A stretch of DNA of 64,000 nt, from assembly GCA_018398575.1 (NCBI GenBank), contig JAGTXZ010000010.1:62001-126000 (forward strand), in the 5' to 3' direction. A program made the translations under genes and the position numbers. Under the pieces are notes generated by a model. It saw only the letters and a list, made by a program, of their open reading frames with translations. It was not told where the DNA came from and did no database searches. Below, piece after piece: positions 48,105 to 56,502 of the stretch (its first letter is position 1; every line of letters starts with the position of its first letter). This DNA is from Ampelomyces quisqualis. Lineage: Eukaryota; Ascomycota; Dothideomycetes; Pleosporales; Phaeosphaeriaceae.

Positions 48105-48250
48105 CTAATAACCTAACCTTAACACCCTAAGCTATATACTCTAACCTAAACCCTACACTAGCTCTTACGTAACCTAAACTCTACTCTACCCCTCTTGTGC
48201 TTAACTCTAACCTAACCTCTACCTATAAGCAGGTACTCTAAACCTATTTA
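48105..48250. repeat. Imperfect CTAACCTAA/ACCCTA-type repeats
   Basis: Short imperfect repeats such as CTAACCTAAACCCTACAC and CTCTAACCTAACCTCTACC are present. A related stretch in reverse complement is at about 21,060-21,190, with a shared flank resembling CCTATTTACT...CTAGGTTA(T)AACAG. They are weakly telomere-like but no clean CCCTAA array is present. They more likely belong to a dispersed element. Confidence 0.4.
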
Positions 48251-49866
48251 CTAGCGTATGCTAGGTTATAACAGTTAATATAGAGTTGTCTTAAGAAAAG
48301 GCTCTTAAGGTTAGTTCTTTAGAAGGAGTTATTAGCGTTACCTCTAATACTCCTAGGTTATTAATAGTCTCTAAGTTTCTATTATAGCGCTAAACACAAC
48401 TTTTACTAAAGTAATCCTAACTATATATTAATAGGAAGATCTAAACCTAAAGGCTTTAGCTATTAGAAGATCTAAGGGATCCTAACTGTGTTTAATAGAT
48501 TTAAGGTTGCAAACAGATCTAATTTAGATAGAGTTCTAAATGTTTTAACGTAATCTTTTTAAAAGTAAATTGCAATATTATCTAAATACTATTACTAGCA
48601 GAATAAAGTTTCTCTTCTAATGTAAGAACGCAGGTAGGTATAGCTATTAGAATTAAATTAGATACGTATTAGAGGCATATAGGAGTGCGTGTTGTATTAG
48701 AGATTCTAGATTAGCTATATACCTATAGGTCTTGTACAGAAAGACAAGAGAAACTTGTCCTCTATCTAATATAATAGGCTTATATTTATAGTTAAAGTAG
48801 TAACTAAGTTAGAGCTAATTTAAAGCGCTTTTAGTGCTACCTCTACTATTTCTTGCATAATCTATTACTAAGCCTTTATAGAGTATTAGATGTAACATAT
48901 ATTTGTATATACCTGTTATAATATGTTTACATATACCTGTTACACTAATAAGCTCTATTAGTAAGTTATTGTTAAGAAGCTAGAGTACTAACATGTAGCA
49001 GAAGCGCTAGACGTTAAAGTTGCCTATTACGTTAGCTATAGATTATAACACTATAAGGCTGCTTGTAATTGCTTTACAAAGTAATAGCTACCTATTTAGG
49101 TGTTTTAGTGTAGTAATTAGGCCTGTATAGTAAAGGTTATAGCTCTTTATAGGTTAGGCTAAGTAAGTAGTAGTAGATAAGGTAGCTTTTAAATAGTTAA
49201 TAACAATAGGTAGTACCTTGTATATATAATAGTATTTATATACCTAAAATAGGTATATAGGCTAGTCTATACGCACTACTTAGTATCTATATGTATATAC
49301 CTAACTTTGTAGGCGCCTAGGTTGCCTTAATAGCTTAATATAGTAACTTCTAAGCTAATTTTAATTAAGCCTATTAAAGTTATTACCTCTATTATTAATA
49401 TAGATATCCTTAGGTATCTTTGTTGTTGCAGTGCTAGCGTAGCTGCCCTTAGTAGGCATAGACAGTAATTCTTAAGGCTGTAACTTAAGTAGCTACTTCT
49501 CTTATACTTAGAAAAGCGTTTAAAGTAGTAGTAAGCTTGCTAAAATTCTTAATTGCTTTGTTAAAGTTATAAGAACGTTTAACGCGCGCGTACGCTTTCT
49601 TACTAATTTAGAGAATATAGTAGTAAGTGTTGCAATACTTAGCTTGTCTAAAAGTATAGAGAAAACAGGTATAGGTAAGTAGGCAGACTAGCGTTGTTAG
49701 GGGCAAGTTTAGATAGCTAGTGTGTAGAACTTTAAAACACTAAAATTAACGCAATTACAATAGCAAAACTTAGCCAAAATTAAGTATATAAAACAACTAA
49801 ATATTTGTTAAATATTTGCAAATATAAGGATTCTTATGTTTGTTTGTTTAGTTAAATCTGCTATCT
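48251..49866. other. AT-rich DNA with no recognisable gene
   Basis: The stretch is RIP-like in composition (TpA excess). I see no coding frame, terminal repeat or domain. It is presumably old transposon DNA beyond recognition. GCGC-containing patches near 49,570-49,600 are isolated. Confidence 0.5.
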
Positions 49867-49913
49867 ATATTTGTTTGTTTGATTAATTATTAATTAAACA
49901 AACAAACAAATAT
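49867..49913. repeat. AT-rich hairpin at the isochore border
   Basis: A perfect inverted repeat has 14-bp arms, ATATTTGTTTGTTT (49,867-49,880) and AAACAAACAAATAT (49,900-49,913), with a 19-bp loop containing TTAATTA. Further TTTGTTTG motifs flank it at about 49,838-49,850 and 49,922-49,933. Balanced base composition begins about 20 bp to the right. Confidence 0.7.
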
Positions 49914-49934
49914 TTAATTCATATTTGTTTGTTG

Positions 49935-50132
49935 CGGAGTGTGGTCAGATAAGGCCTGTACTTGAAGTGGTTGAGGGAGATGCACTTATATTAACGTTGC
50001 GTTGTGTTTGAGCCACGCCTAATCCGCCCAGCTCCTAGCCGCGTTGAACGATATCTATTCTCAGTACATATGAATAGATGCGATCATCCAAGGCTCGCTG
50101 ATCCTATCCTCACCCTAAGGCCTAGCATGCCT
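49935..50132. other. Border of the AT-rich block and start of balanced DNA
   Basis: Composition changes abruptly after GTTGCGGAGTGTGG near 49,933-49,945. CpA, TpG and G/C-rich words become frequent and TpA loses its dominance. No gene is seen; the short frames here are antisense to the neighbouring gene. Confidence 0.6.
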
Positions 50133-50507
50133 CTACTTACAGCCAGACTCGCGCCACCAATACGATGCAGCTCGCATGACTTTATTATCGAGTATGTGGT
50201 GTGACGCCCAGGGGACTGTGACTGTCCAAGGATAATTGAATTCTTCCGTTTCATTGTGGCCGTCGCACCAATGGTCTTTAAATGCGTACAGGCAGTACGG
50301 ACCCTTGGGGTAAAACCCATTTCCCACGTTCTGATGGAAGTCGACTTTGATTGCCTGGGGGAAGGAGAAGCAGCCAGGGTCGCCGACATCATAGTCGGCT
50401 GGTGAATGTTTGCCGTGAATGTCGAAAAATCTTGTATACACGTGTGAGGCATCGCCAGTAGATGCTAGGGCGGCGAAAAGCGCTGTAAATTGCAGAGTGA
50501 ACCGCAT
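50133..50507 (-). CDS. Small secreted cysteine-containing protein, effector-like
   Basis: This is a 124-residue protein from a good ATG. Residues 1-20 form a typical signal peptide (basic start, hydrophobic LFAALAS core, likely cleavage near Ala20), so the product is probably secreted. The mature part has four Cys (46, 72, 81, 123), enough for two disulfides, is rich in Trp, His and Tyr, and has one N-glycosylation site (NET, 85-87). No transmembrane segment follows and no known domain is recognised. The last codons contain CTGTAAGTAG, a strong 5' splice-site match, so a downstream exon replacing the last two residues is possible. It lies about 200 bp from the RIP-mutated block, the classic position of effector genes in plant-associated Pleosporales. 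Secretion is well supported; effector function is inference. Confidence 0.7.
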   Translation of the reverse strand: MRFTLQFTALFAALASTGDASHVYTRFFDIHGKHSPADYDVGDPGCFSFPQAIKVDFHQNVGNGFYPKGPYCLYAFKDHWCDGHNETEEFNYPWTVTVPWASHHILDNKVMRAASYWWRESGCK

Positions 50508-50904
50508 GACCGCGTTTGCTTTTAGAGATCTATAACTACAGTCTCAGTATAAGAACGCGTCAAGTGACGAAACAAGCATCAGCAATGCACTTGTACCTTT
50601 GTTATTGGGATAGTTGTGAGTAGATGCCTTTGCTTCCAAGGTGGTTGAGGGTAGAAGATGGGTGTGCAGTGGTGATTGTCTGGACGTTGATCAATCTGTT
50701 CTCAACTAGGTATTGCTCCCTAGGTAGACTACCTAGTAACTCACATTGCTTTTGAGGTTGACTGGGGAGTGACATGCACAATTGCCATACGAATCAGACG
50801 TTACTGCCCACCCGCCCTACAAGCCAGCCAGAGGCTCCTTAGCAAGTGGGGTGCGTACCCAAATAGCACGTTACACAGAGATGGGCGCTAACACGCGGTA
50901 TCAG
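50508..50904. other. Upstream region of the secreted-protein gene
   Basis: No gene is seen. It holds the presumed promoter of the minus-strand secreted-protein gene, including a near-perfect palindrome CTAGGTAGACTACCTAG at about 50,724-50,740 and a nearby ACTAGGTA at about 50,705. Confidence 0.45.
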
Positions 50905-50929
50905 ATACAGTATCACATTGATACTGTAT
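50905..50929. terminator. Hairpin in the 3' flank of the HOT13-like gene
   Basis: Perfect 11-bp arms ATACAGTATCA and TGATACTGTAT enclose a CAT loop, 56 bp downstream of the stop codon of the minus-strand gene. A role in 3'-end formation or mRNA structure is a guess. Fungal 3' ends are not normally hairpin-driven. Confidence 0.35.
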
Positions 50930-50984
50930 GTTCGACTTGAGCAGTCTATCGAGCCAGTTTCTCTCCACTTCGATTCTCTTCCTT

Positions 50985-51374
50985 TCATGTCTGTTTCTCC
51001 ATGTCAAAATACAAGCCCCAGTGATGTTTGCATCTTGGATTGAACGCGCTCCCGCACGCTGTACACTTGCTTCCACTCTTCATGTATTCATCGACCGTCA
51101 AAACATGCCTGCAAACACCACAAAGCACTGCTCTCTCATCTCTTCTGTCACGTGGCCACATGGCGGACTTGTGCGTCTCGCAGGCGTCGTGACAACTGAT
51201 GCAAGCGTAGAACTTGTCGCAGCAAAAGTGCTTTATGGCGATGATGTCGAGGGGCGAGTGCCAGTGGGCGCATTGCGTACGTGGTGAGACACCAAGACCG
51301 CGGACTGGGGGAGGTGAAAGGGAGGACGCGGACGAGGATGCGATGTCTGCCATGTTGTTGTTGAGGTTCTCCAT
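50985..51374 (-). CDS. HOT13: CHY zinc-finger protein, Hot13-like
   Basis: This is a 129-residue single-exon protein. After a Ser-rich N-terminus the CHY zinc finger runs from about residue 35 to 122. It has C35-x-H37-x-H39, DIIAIKHFCCDKFYAC with C51/C52, C58 and C61, H68, LCGVC (C85, C88), C104-x2-C107, and a FNPRCKHHWGLYF ending (C115, H117, H118). This is the arrangement of yeast Hot13, a zinc-binding protein of the mitochondrial intermembrane space that assists Mia40-dependent oxidative import by removing zinc from Mia40. CHY fingers also occur in larger RING proteins, but no RING is present here and the size fits Hot13. It is divergently arranged with TPI, with 137 bp between start codons. 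Confidence 0.85.
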   Translation of the reverse strand: MENLNNNMADIASSSASSLSPPPVRGLGVSPRTQCAHWHSPLDIIAIKHFCCDKFYACISCHDACETHKSAMWPRDRRDERAVLCGVCRHVLTVDEYMKSGSKCTACGSAFNPRCKHHWGLYFDMEKQT

Positions 51375-51511
51375 GATTGTTTCGCCGAAAGCCTCTCCGT
51401 CTCAGCTAAGCGTCGTCATTGCCCCGCGCCCCACCACCACCGAGCTCACAAACCCATTGCAGCTCCACTACACTTCGAATCTCCTCCTCATCTCCACTTA
51501 ACGCCGCAATC
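51375..51511. promoter_or_regulatory. Shared divergent promoter, HOT13-like / TPI
   Basis: These 137 bp separate the start codons of two divergent genes. They contain GC-rich CCCCGCGCCCCACCACC and a pyrimidine-rich leader before the TPI start (CCTCCTCATCTCCACTT), common in highly expressed fungal genes. Elements for both genes must overlap here. Confidence 0.6.
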
Positions 51512-52456
51512 ATGGGTCGCCAATTTTTTGTTGGAGGCAACTTCAAGATGTATGTTACCACCCAAGCAGTGAGTACCGCCCAGGCACGCGGAAGGAACTA
51601 ACAGGACTGAAGGAATGGAACTATCAAGTCCATCAAAGACATCCTGGAGAACTTGAACAAGGCAAAGCTCGACCCCAACACTGGTGAGTCGACCGAATTG
51701 CTGCTGCACTGCGTATACGGATGCCAATGGCAAAACCAGCCGGCTTACACGATATGCAGAGGTCGTCGTCGCCCCCCCCGCTCTCTACCTTCTCCTGGCC
51801 CGCGAGCACCTGCGCAAAGGCCTCGAGGTCGCCGCACAAAACATCTTCGACAAGCCCAGCGGCGCCTTCACCGGCGAAATCTCGGCCAACCAGCTCCAGG
51901 ACAGCGGCATCACGTGGACGATTCTTGGGCACTCTGAGCGCCGCGTCCTCCTCCAGGAAGACGACCAGTTCGTTGCCTCCAAGACCAAGGCGGCGCTCGA
52001 CTGCGGCCTCGGCGTGATTCTGTGCTGCGGCGAGAGCCTGGAGCAGAGGGAGGCGAACCAGACTATTGAGGTTGTCACCCGGCAGCTCAAGGCTGTTGCG
52101 GACAAGGTCAAGGACTGGTCCAAGATTGTTGTTGCGTACGAGCCTATCTGGTACGCCGTCTCCATTCTCCTCGGCTCCCAACCACCAGGATCTGACGTGC
52201 ATACCACAGGGCCATCGGCACCGGCAAGGTCGCTACCACGGAGCAAGCACAGGAAGTCCACAAGGCGCTCCGCGCGTGGCTCCAGAAGGAAGTCTCTGCT
52301 GAGGCGGCGGAGCAGACCCGCATCCTGTACGGCGGCAGTGTGTCGGAGAAGAACTGCAGCGAGTTGGCGAAGCAGCCTGACATTGACGGTTTCCTTGTCG
52401 GCGGAGCCAGCTTGAAGCCCGCGTTTGTGGACATCATCAACGCCAACCAGGCTTGA
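51512..52456 (+). CDS. TPI1: Triosephosphate isomerase
   Basis: TPI interconverts glyceraldehyde 3-phosphate and dihydroxyacetone phosphate in cytosolic glycolysis and gluconeogenesis. Four exons are inferred: 51,512-51,549, 51,613-51,683, 51,760-52,150 and 52,210-52,456, joined by GT-AG introns of 63, 76 and 59 bp. They give 248 residues, the normal TPI length. Catalytic residues are in place: N10 and K12 in VGGNFKM, H94 in ILGHSERR, E164 in VAYEPIW, followed by the flexible loop AIGTGKVAT and the phosphate-binding YGGSV and GFLVGGASL motifs. The first intron interrupts the Met codon after FK, and the third splits the Trp codon of the catalytic loop. All parts are intact. Confidence 0.97.
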
Positions 52457-52723
52457 ATGCATGGCGGTGGGGCCAAGTTGTGAAGCTACGGCTACATGTT
52501 GAGACTGTCGAACGGCACGAGTCCGGGTAGAAATAGAAGCATGCTTCCCAAGGAGTCCTGAGATATGCTCGTGAATCGTTGCAGAAATGCACTGTGTTGA
52601 TTGATTCCTTATGCGCCGCCTATGCTCGTGTACTTTGTACAGTATAATGCCCAAGCCACTGCCCAAGTCGTGGGTGCTGATGAATAGCTCCAGCTCAAAG
52701 CATCCCCCGTGTACGTGCGCAGC
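52457..52723. other. Convergent 3' flank of TPI and mL43
   Basis: These 267 bp between two convergent stop codons contain only the two 3' untranslated regions. No gene is seen. Confidence 0.5.
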
Positions 52724-53200
52724 TCATATCTTCACCTTGGCCCCGTGGAACGGATCCCAGATACCCCTCACGCTCTCATTGATACTGGTGACAGGCTTGC
52801 CCAGCTTCCTGTTCTTCTCGCCTGTGCTGTTCCGCAACATCTCGGCCTTTTCCCTCACGCCCTCGTTCTGCAGGTTCTTTACGCAGATGGCGCGAGACGT
52901 GCCGTTGATGTAGTGTGCGACAATGACGGGATGGTGTCGTGGCCGTCCGCTGACGGAGATTTCGATTTGTGGGTTGTTGCGGGCAAAGGTTGGGAGGGAG
53001 GCTTTGATGAAGGCGTTCATGCCTCGCGAGGAGCCCCACCAGTTGCAGTAGTGGAAGCTGAGCGATTTGCAGGGCAGGATGAAGGAGCCGACGCCATTCT
53101 GCGGCCGTGTTAGTATGGATCTCGGTCGACCGAAGGGACAGAAAGGATATTGGCGGCCAACCTGCGACGTGGCGACTGTCTTGATCGCGGACAGAGGCAT
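52724..53200 (-). CDS. MRPL51: Mitochondrial large-subunit ribosomal protein mL43 (MRPL51)
   Basis: This is a component of the mitochondrial 54S large ribosomal subunit with the L51/S25/CI-B8 thioredoxin-like fold. Two exons are inferred: 53,200-53,162 (13 codons, MPLSAIKTVATSQ) and 53,098-52,724, separated by a 63-bp GT-AG intron. They give 137 residues, close to the yeast size. The family signature is clear: NGVGSFILPCKSLSFHYCNW, GSSRGMNAFI, HPVIVAHYINGTSRAICVKN and the conserved C-terminal TSINESVRGIWDPFHG. The start at 53,200 is preferred because further upstream the frame has only a non-ATG (TTG) codon. It shares a 186-bp divergent promoter with U1-70K. Confidence 0.93.
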   Translation of the reverse strand: MPLSAIKTVATSQVGRQYPFCPFGRPRSILTRPQNGVGSFILPCKSLSFHYCNWWGSSRGMNAFIKASLPTFARNNPQIEISVSGRPRHHPVIVAHYINGTSRAICVKNLQNEGVREKAEMLRNSTGEKNRKLGKPVTSINESVRGIWDPFHGAKVKI

Positions 53201-53386
53201 GTTGGTGTCCAATTGCGCCTGCTACCGTCGCCATGTCGAAACTTTGGCGTTGCACCGGTCACGTGAGAACCGGCGCGTGCCGCTAAGGCGCAGCCGCAGC
53301 TTCCTCGACATTCACCTCTCCCCCACCCCCCATCATTCCAACTGCACCACATCGCCAGCTGGAGCGCATTCCAGCGACAACTCAAC
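53201..53386. promoter_or_regulatory. Shared divergent promoter, mL43 / U1-70K
   Basis: These 186 bp between divergent start codons carry an 8-bp palindrome TCACGTGA at 53,259-53,266 within ACCGGTCACGTGAGAACCGG. This matches the bHLH core CACGTG and the Cbf1-type RTCACGTG consensus, a site associated with ribosomal and respiratory gene control in several fungi. Its use here is inferred. Confidence 0.55.
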
Positions 53387-54619
53387 ATGACGGACAAACT
53401 CCCTCCGATGCTCCTCAACCTGTTCGCCCCGCGGCCGCCGCTGCGTTGGGTCGAGCCCGCGGACCATGCGCCCGAGAAGCGCTGCACCCCCAAGATTTCC
53501 GGCATCGGCCAGTACCTCCAGGCGATGAAGGAGTACAAGGAGAACGACGGATACGTGCCGACCGACAGCTGGCTGCAGAAGCGCGACCGCAAGAAGATTG
53601 AAAAAAAGGAAAAGCAGGAGAAGCTCCTTTCCGAAGGCATCCATCAGTGTACGTCACCGCGCGCTTCTCACCTGCCCTCCTCTTCCTGCACTTGCTCACA
53701 CACCACAGACAAACCCACCGACGATCCCAAAGTACAAGGCGACGCCTTCAAGACGTTGTTTGTCTCGCGCCTCGCCTACGGCGTCACCTCGGACGACCTC
53801 GAACGAGAATTCGGTCGCTACGGCCCCATCGAGCGCATCCGAATTGTCGAAGACATTACCGCGCCGCCCGACGCGCCGCCCAAGAAGAAAAAGCGCGGAT
53901 ACGCGTTCATTGTGTACGAGCGCGAAAAGGATATGAAGGCCGCTTACAAGGAAACCGACGGCATCAAGATCAAGGACCGACGCGTGCTGGTTGATGTCGA
54001 GCGCGGTCGCACAGTCTCTGGTTGGCGCCCTCGCCGCTTTGGTGGTGGTCTGGGTGGACGAGGCTATACCAAGGGACCTGCTGCTCGCGGTCCACCGGGC
54101 ACGGGAGGCTTCGGTGCGCCAGCTGGCCCTGGGGGTTTTGGCGGCCGTGGTGGCGGTTTCGGCGGCGGCTTCGGTGCTCGTGGAGGTGGAGGTGGTCGTG
54201 GGGGCTTTGCGGGAGATCGAGGCTTTGGTGGTGGCCGCGGCGGAGGCTTCGGGGGCGGCCGTGGAGGCGGGGGATTCGGTGGGGGACGAGGCGGCATCGG
54301 ATACCAGTCCAACGGCTATGGTCCCCCCGACGGTGCTCCCGCTGGGCCTCGAGGTCCACGCGAGAGTGGCGTTGGTGGTGGACGCAGTGGGTTTGGTGGC
54401 GATCGCGGATCAGGCGGCCGGTACGGAGACGATCGACGAGGCGGAGGCAGTGGTGGGTACGACCGGGGATCGAGCGGCGCAAACAACGAGCCCTTGGGCA
54501 GCAGAGACCGACCTCGCGACGGTGGTCGCGACGGTGGGTATGGCCGCGACGATGGCTCACGGAAGCGTGGGTACGAAGGCGACGGCTACGAAGATCCGAG
54601 ACAACGAAGGAGGTATTGA
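53387..54619 (+). CDS. SNP1: U1 small nuclear ribonucleoprotein 70 kDa (U1-70K)
   Basis: This is the core protein of the U1 snRNP that binds stem-loop I of U1 snRNA and acts in 5' splice-site recognition. Two exons (53,387-53,648 and 53,709-54,619) with a 60-bp GT-AG intron give 390 residues. The intron is a multiple of three and stop-free, so it can be mistaken for coding sequence. The N-terminus has the U1-70K signature LPPMLLNLFAPRPPLRWVEP. A Lys/Glu-rich helix (66-80) precedes one RRM with RNP2 LFVSRL (104-109) and RNP1 RGYAFIVY (150-157), and then VLVDVERGRTVSGWRPRRFG. Residues 200-390 are RGG/Gly-rich with an Arg/Asp tail ending RQRRRY. Confidence 0.95.
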   Translation: MTDKLPPMLLNLFAPRPPLRWVEPADHAPEKRCTPKISGIGQYLQAMKEYKENDGYVPTDSWLQKRDRKKIEKKEKQEKLLSEGIHQCTSPRASHLPSSSCTCSHTTDKPTDDPKVQGDAFKTLFVSRLAYGVTSDDLEREFGRYGPIERIRIVEDITAPPDAPPKKKKRGYAFIVYEREKDMKAAYKETDGIKIKDRRVLVDVERGRTVSGWRPRRFGGGLGGRGYTKGPAARGPPGTGGFGAPAGPGGFGGRGGGFGGGFGARGGGGGRGGFAGDRGFGGGRGGGFGGGRGGGGFGGGRGGIGYQSNGYGPPDGAPAGPRGPRESGVGGGRSGFGGDRGSGGRYGDDRRGGGSGGYDRGSSGANNEPLGSRDRPRDGGRDGGYGRDDGSRKRGYEGDGYEDPRQRRRY

Positions 54620-55287
54620 GCTTCTCCTGTGGCTTGAGAAAGCCTCCGTAAGGGTTTGTCAAGGTTACCTCCCCTTAATTCGCCTCGTCATCTATCGTCA
54701 ATGAGGGTAAGACGCGCTCGGTTCGACTCATGACGCTCGAAAGACAGACACGACGCCGACAGAGGGTAAGCGCCAGATCAAGGTCATGTTACGATGGATG
54801 ACTCGGGCCGACTTTTCGAATTGTTCCCGAAGACTTCTCGGATCATACAGACCCTTTGACCACTTGCATCGGTAGGACAAGGTACAGCACCCTCTCTCGG
54901 CATTCGCGTTGTGCTTTGGCCCGGTTTGGCTCAGTAATGGATGGGTAGGGCAAGGTGATTTTCTTCCGCATGTTTTACTACAAGTTTTTCCTTGTCATCG
55001 ATGGTCAGACGGGTAGGTATGTAAGTATTAGTGCACGATTCGTGCGGCGTCAAGGTAAGATTACAGGTAAGGATATTTTAGTCCTCGCTTGATGATCTTA
55101 CTGTGGTGCAATAGGTACATACCGATCTATCAAAGGCTTGCTTTCATGTTTTGAACACCATGAGCCTCGAAGAAGCAACCAATCAAGCGCTTTCGTTTTA
55201 AGACTTCACACATTTCAAACTCTAGTCAAGATGATTTGTCTTGATTGGAGGATTCAAGACCTCATGCTTCCTACACCCCAACTCCCC
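54620..55287. other. Convergent intergenic region, U1-70K / UPRT
   Basis: These 668 bp lie between the two stop codons. No coding frame with a family resemblance is seen. It contains the two 3' flanks. Nothing repeat-like or RNA-like stands out. Confidence 0.5.
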
Positions 55288-56093
55288 TTATTTCCCAAGC
55301 GTCAAAAACAACCGATCGCCAATGTCTCCCAGCCCAGGCTTGATCATGCCCCTCTGATCCACATGCTCATCACACCCACCAACCCACACTTCCACGCCCT
55401 CCTCCCACTCCTCACAGGCCCTCGTCAACCCCTCCTTGGTCGCCAGTATCGCCACCACAACAATCCTCTTGACGCCCCAATCCTTGAGCGTATCTATCGC
55501 CGCACACGCCGTAGCGCCCGTCGCAATGACGGGGTCCACTATAATCGCCAGCTCCGGGAGATGAGGCGACGAGGCGGACAGGTTGTGGTACGGCAGATTG
55601 TTGTAGTACTCGACGGGCTGGAGGGTTGATTTCTCGCGGTACATGCCGAGGTGGTGGATAGGGACTGGTGCGGGGAGGAGCGAGGTGAGGGCTTGGGTCA
55701 TGGAGAGGCCTGAGCGGAGGATGGGGACGAGGGATATCGAGGTTGGCGGGGGGGAGGTGGTGGCTGTGGGGTAGGGGTAGCCTAGGGGTGATTCGTCCTG
55801 GTGGCGTGGCTGGTTGTTAGTTTTGCTTGGGTATAGGGAGGTGTAGCATAGTCGTATAGGGTTGGCGTGATGGTAGGCTCAAGGATGAATGGGAACGATC
55901 AACGTACGGTTCCGTCCGGTGCGGATTTCAGGACTGAGCCAAGGGCCTCGTATCCAACCATGAGGGCGATTTCATGCACGAGGGTTTGCGCATCGCGACA
56001 CCCTGTCTTTGCGGAGCGGAGCTGTGAGAGCTTGGCTTGGAGACATGGGTGGACGGACATGTGCGCGTTTTTGGGGAGGCTGGTGGACGCCAT
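55288..56093 (-). CDS. FUR1: Uracil phosphoribosyltransferase, bacterial Upp-like type
   Basis: UPRT converts uracil and PRPP to UMP in pyrimidine salvage, in the cytosol. Two exons are inferred: 56,093-55,908 (62 codons) and 55,797-55,288, with a 110-bp GTACGT...CAG intron containing a CTAAC branch-like site. They give 231 residues. Motifs: an N-terminal HPCLQAKLSQLR segment, VPILRSGLSM (about 86-95), HHLGMYREKSTLQPVEYY, the PRPP loop IVDPVIATGATACAAID (148-164), and the uracil-binding tail MIKPGLGDIGDRLF. The layout is closer to bacterial Upp than to yeast Fur1, so the gene symbol is by function. A Pro/Thr/Ser-rich insertion (PYPTATTSPPPTS) sits just before VPILR. It is divergent from the fluoride exporter. 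Confidence 0.9.
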
Positions 56094-56502
56094 GTTGGAT
56101 GGATGGTTCCAAGTTTGTGGCTTGGAAGATCAAAGCTGTGGTTTGGGTCAAGTATAATAAGACGGCGTGGTTACAGCTGTCTGTTGATACGGATACGGTA
56201 CGGAGTAGAGTAGCTAAGCTTGGCTCCCTACCCCACACCCCAGCGATAACAGCCTCGTCTCACCATCCAATCACATCAACGCCCTAATTGCGGTTGCCCG
56301 CATAAAGCTTAACAACGCCATCCCTACTCGCATCGGAGAAAAAATAGCTGCAACGGGAGTCCTGCATATACGCATCGCCCAATGTGTTGAGATTGATGGC
56401 GCTTGTGTTTGGGGCGTCATGATGTTATAATCAACACAATGCCCTGTCCTCGCGGACACTTTCTCCTCTTCTGTGAGTCTACTCGGGACGTATTGCCGCA
56501 CA
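56094..56502. promoter_or_regulatory. Shared divergent promoter, UPRT / fluoride exporter
   Basis: These 409 bp lie between the two start codons. No clear gene or repeat is seen. The region must hold both promoters. Confidence 0.5.

Noticed and set aside
48105..48250. Telomere or subtelomere
   Set aside because: ACCCTA-like words occur, but there is no regular CCCTAA array and no chromosome-end context.
50004..50452. Frames overlapping the secreted-protein gene on both strands
   Set aside because: They are shadows. Only the 50,133-50,507 frame has an ATG, a signal peptide and patterned Cys.
51633..52666. Long minus-strand frames over TPI and its 3' flank
   Set aside because: They are antisense to the TPI exons and reflect high third-position GC. 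They have no family match and cross TPI introns.
53970..54704. Long frames (Pro-rich, Ala/Val-rich, Arg/Trp-rich) over the U1-70K tail
   Set aside because: They are alternative-frame translations of the Gly/Arg-rich repeat region of U1-70K.
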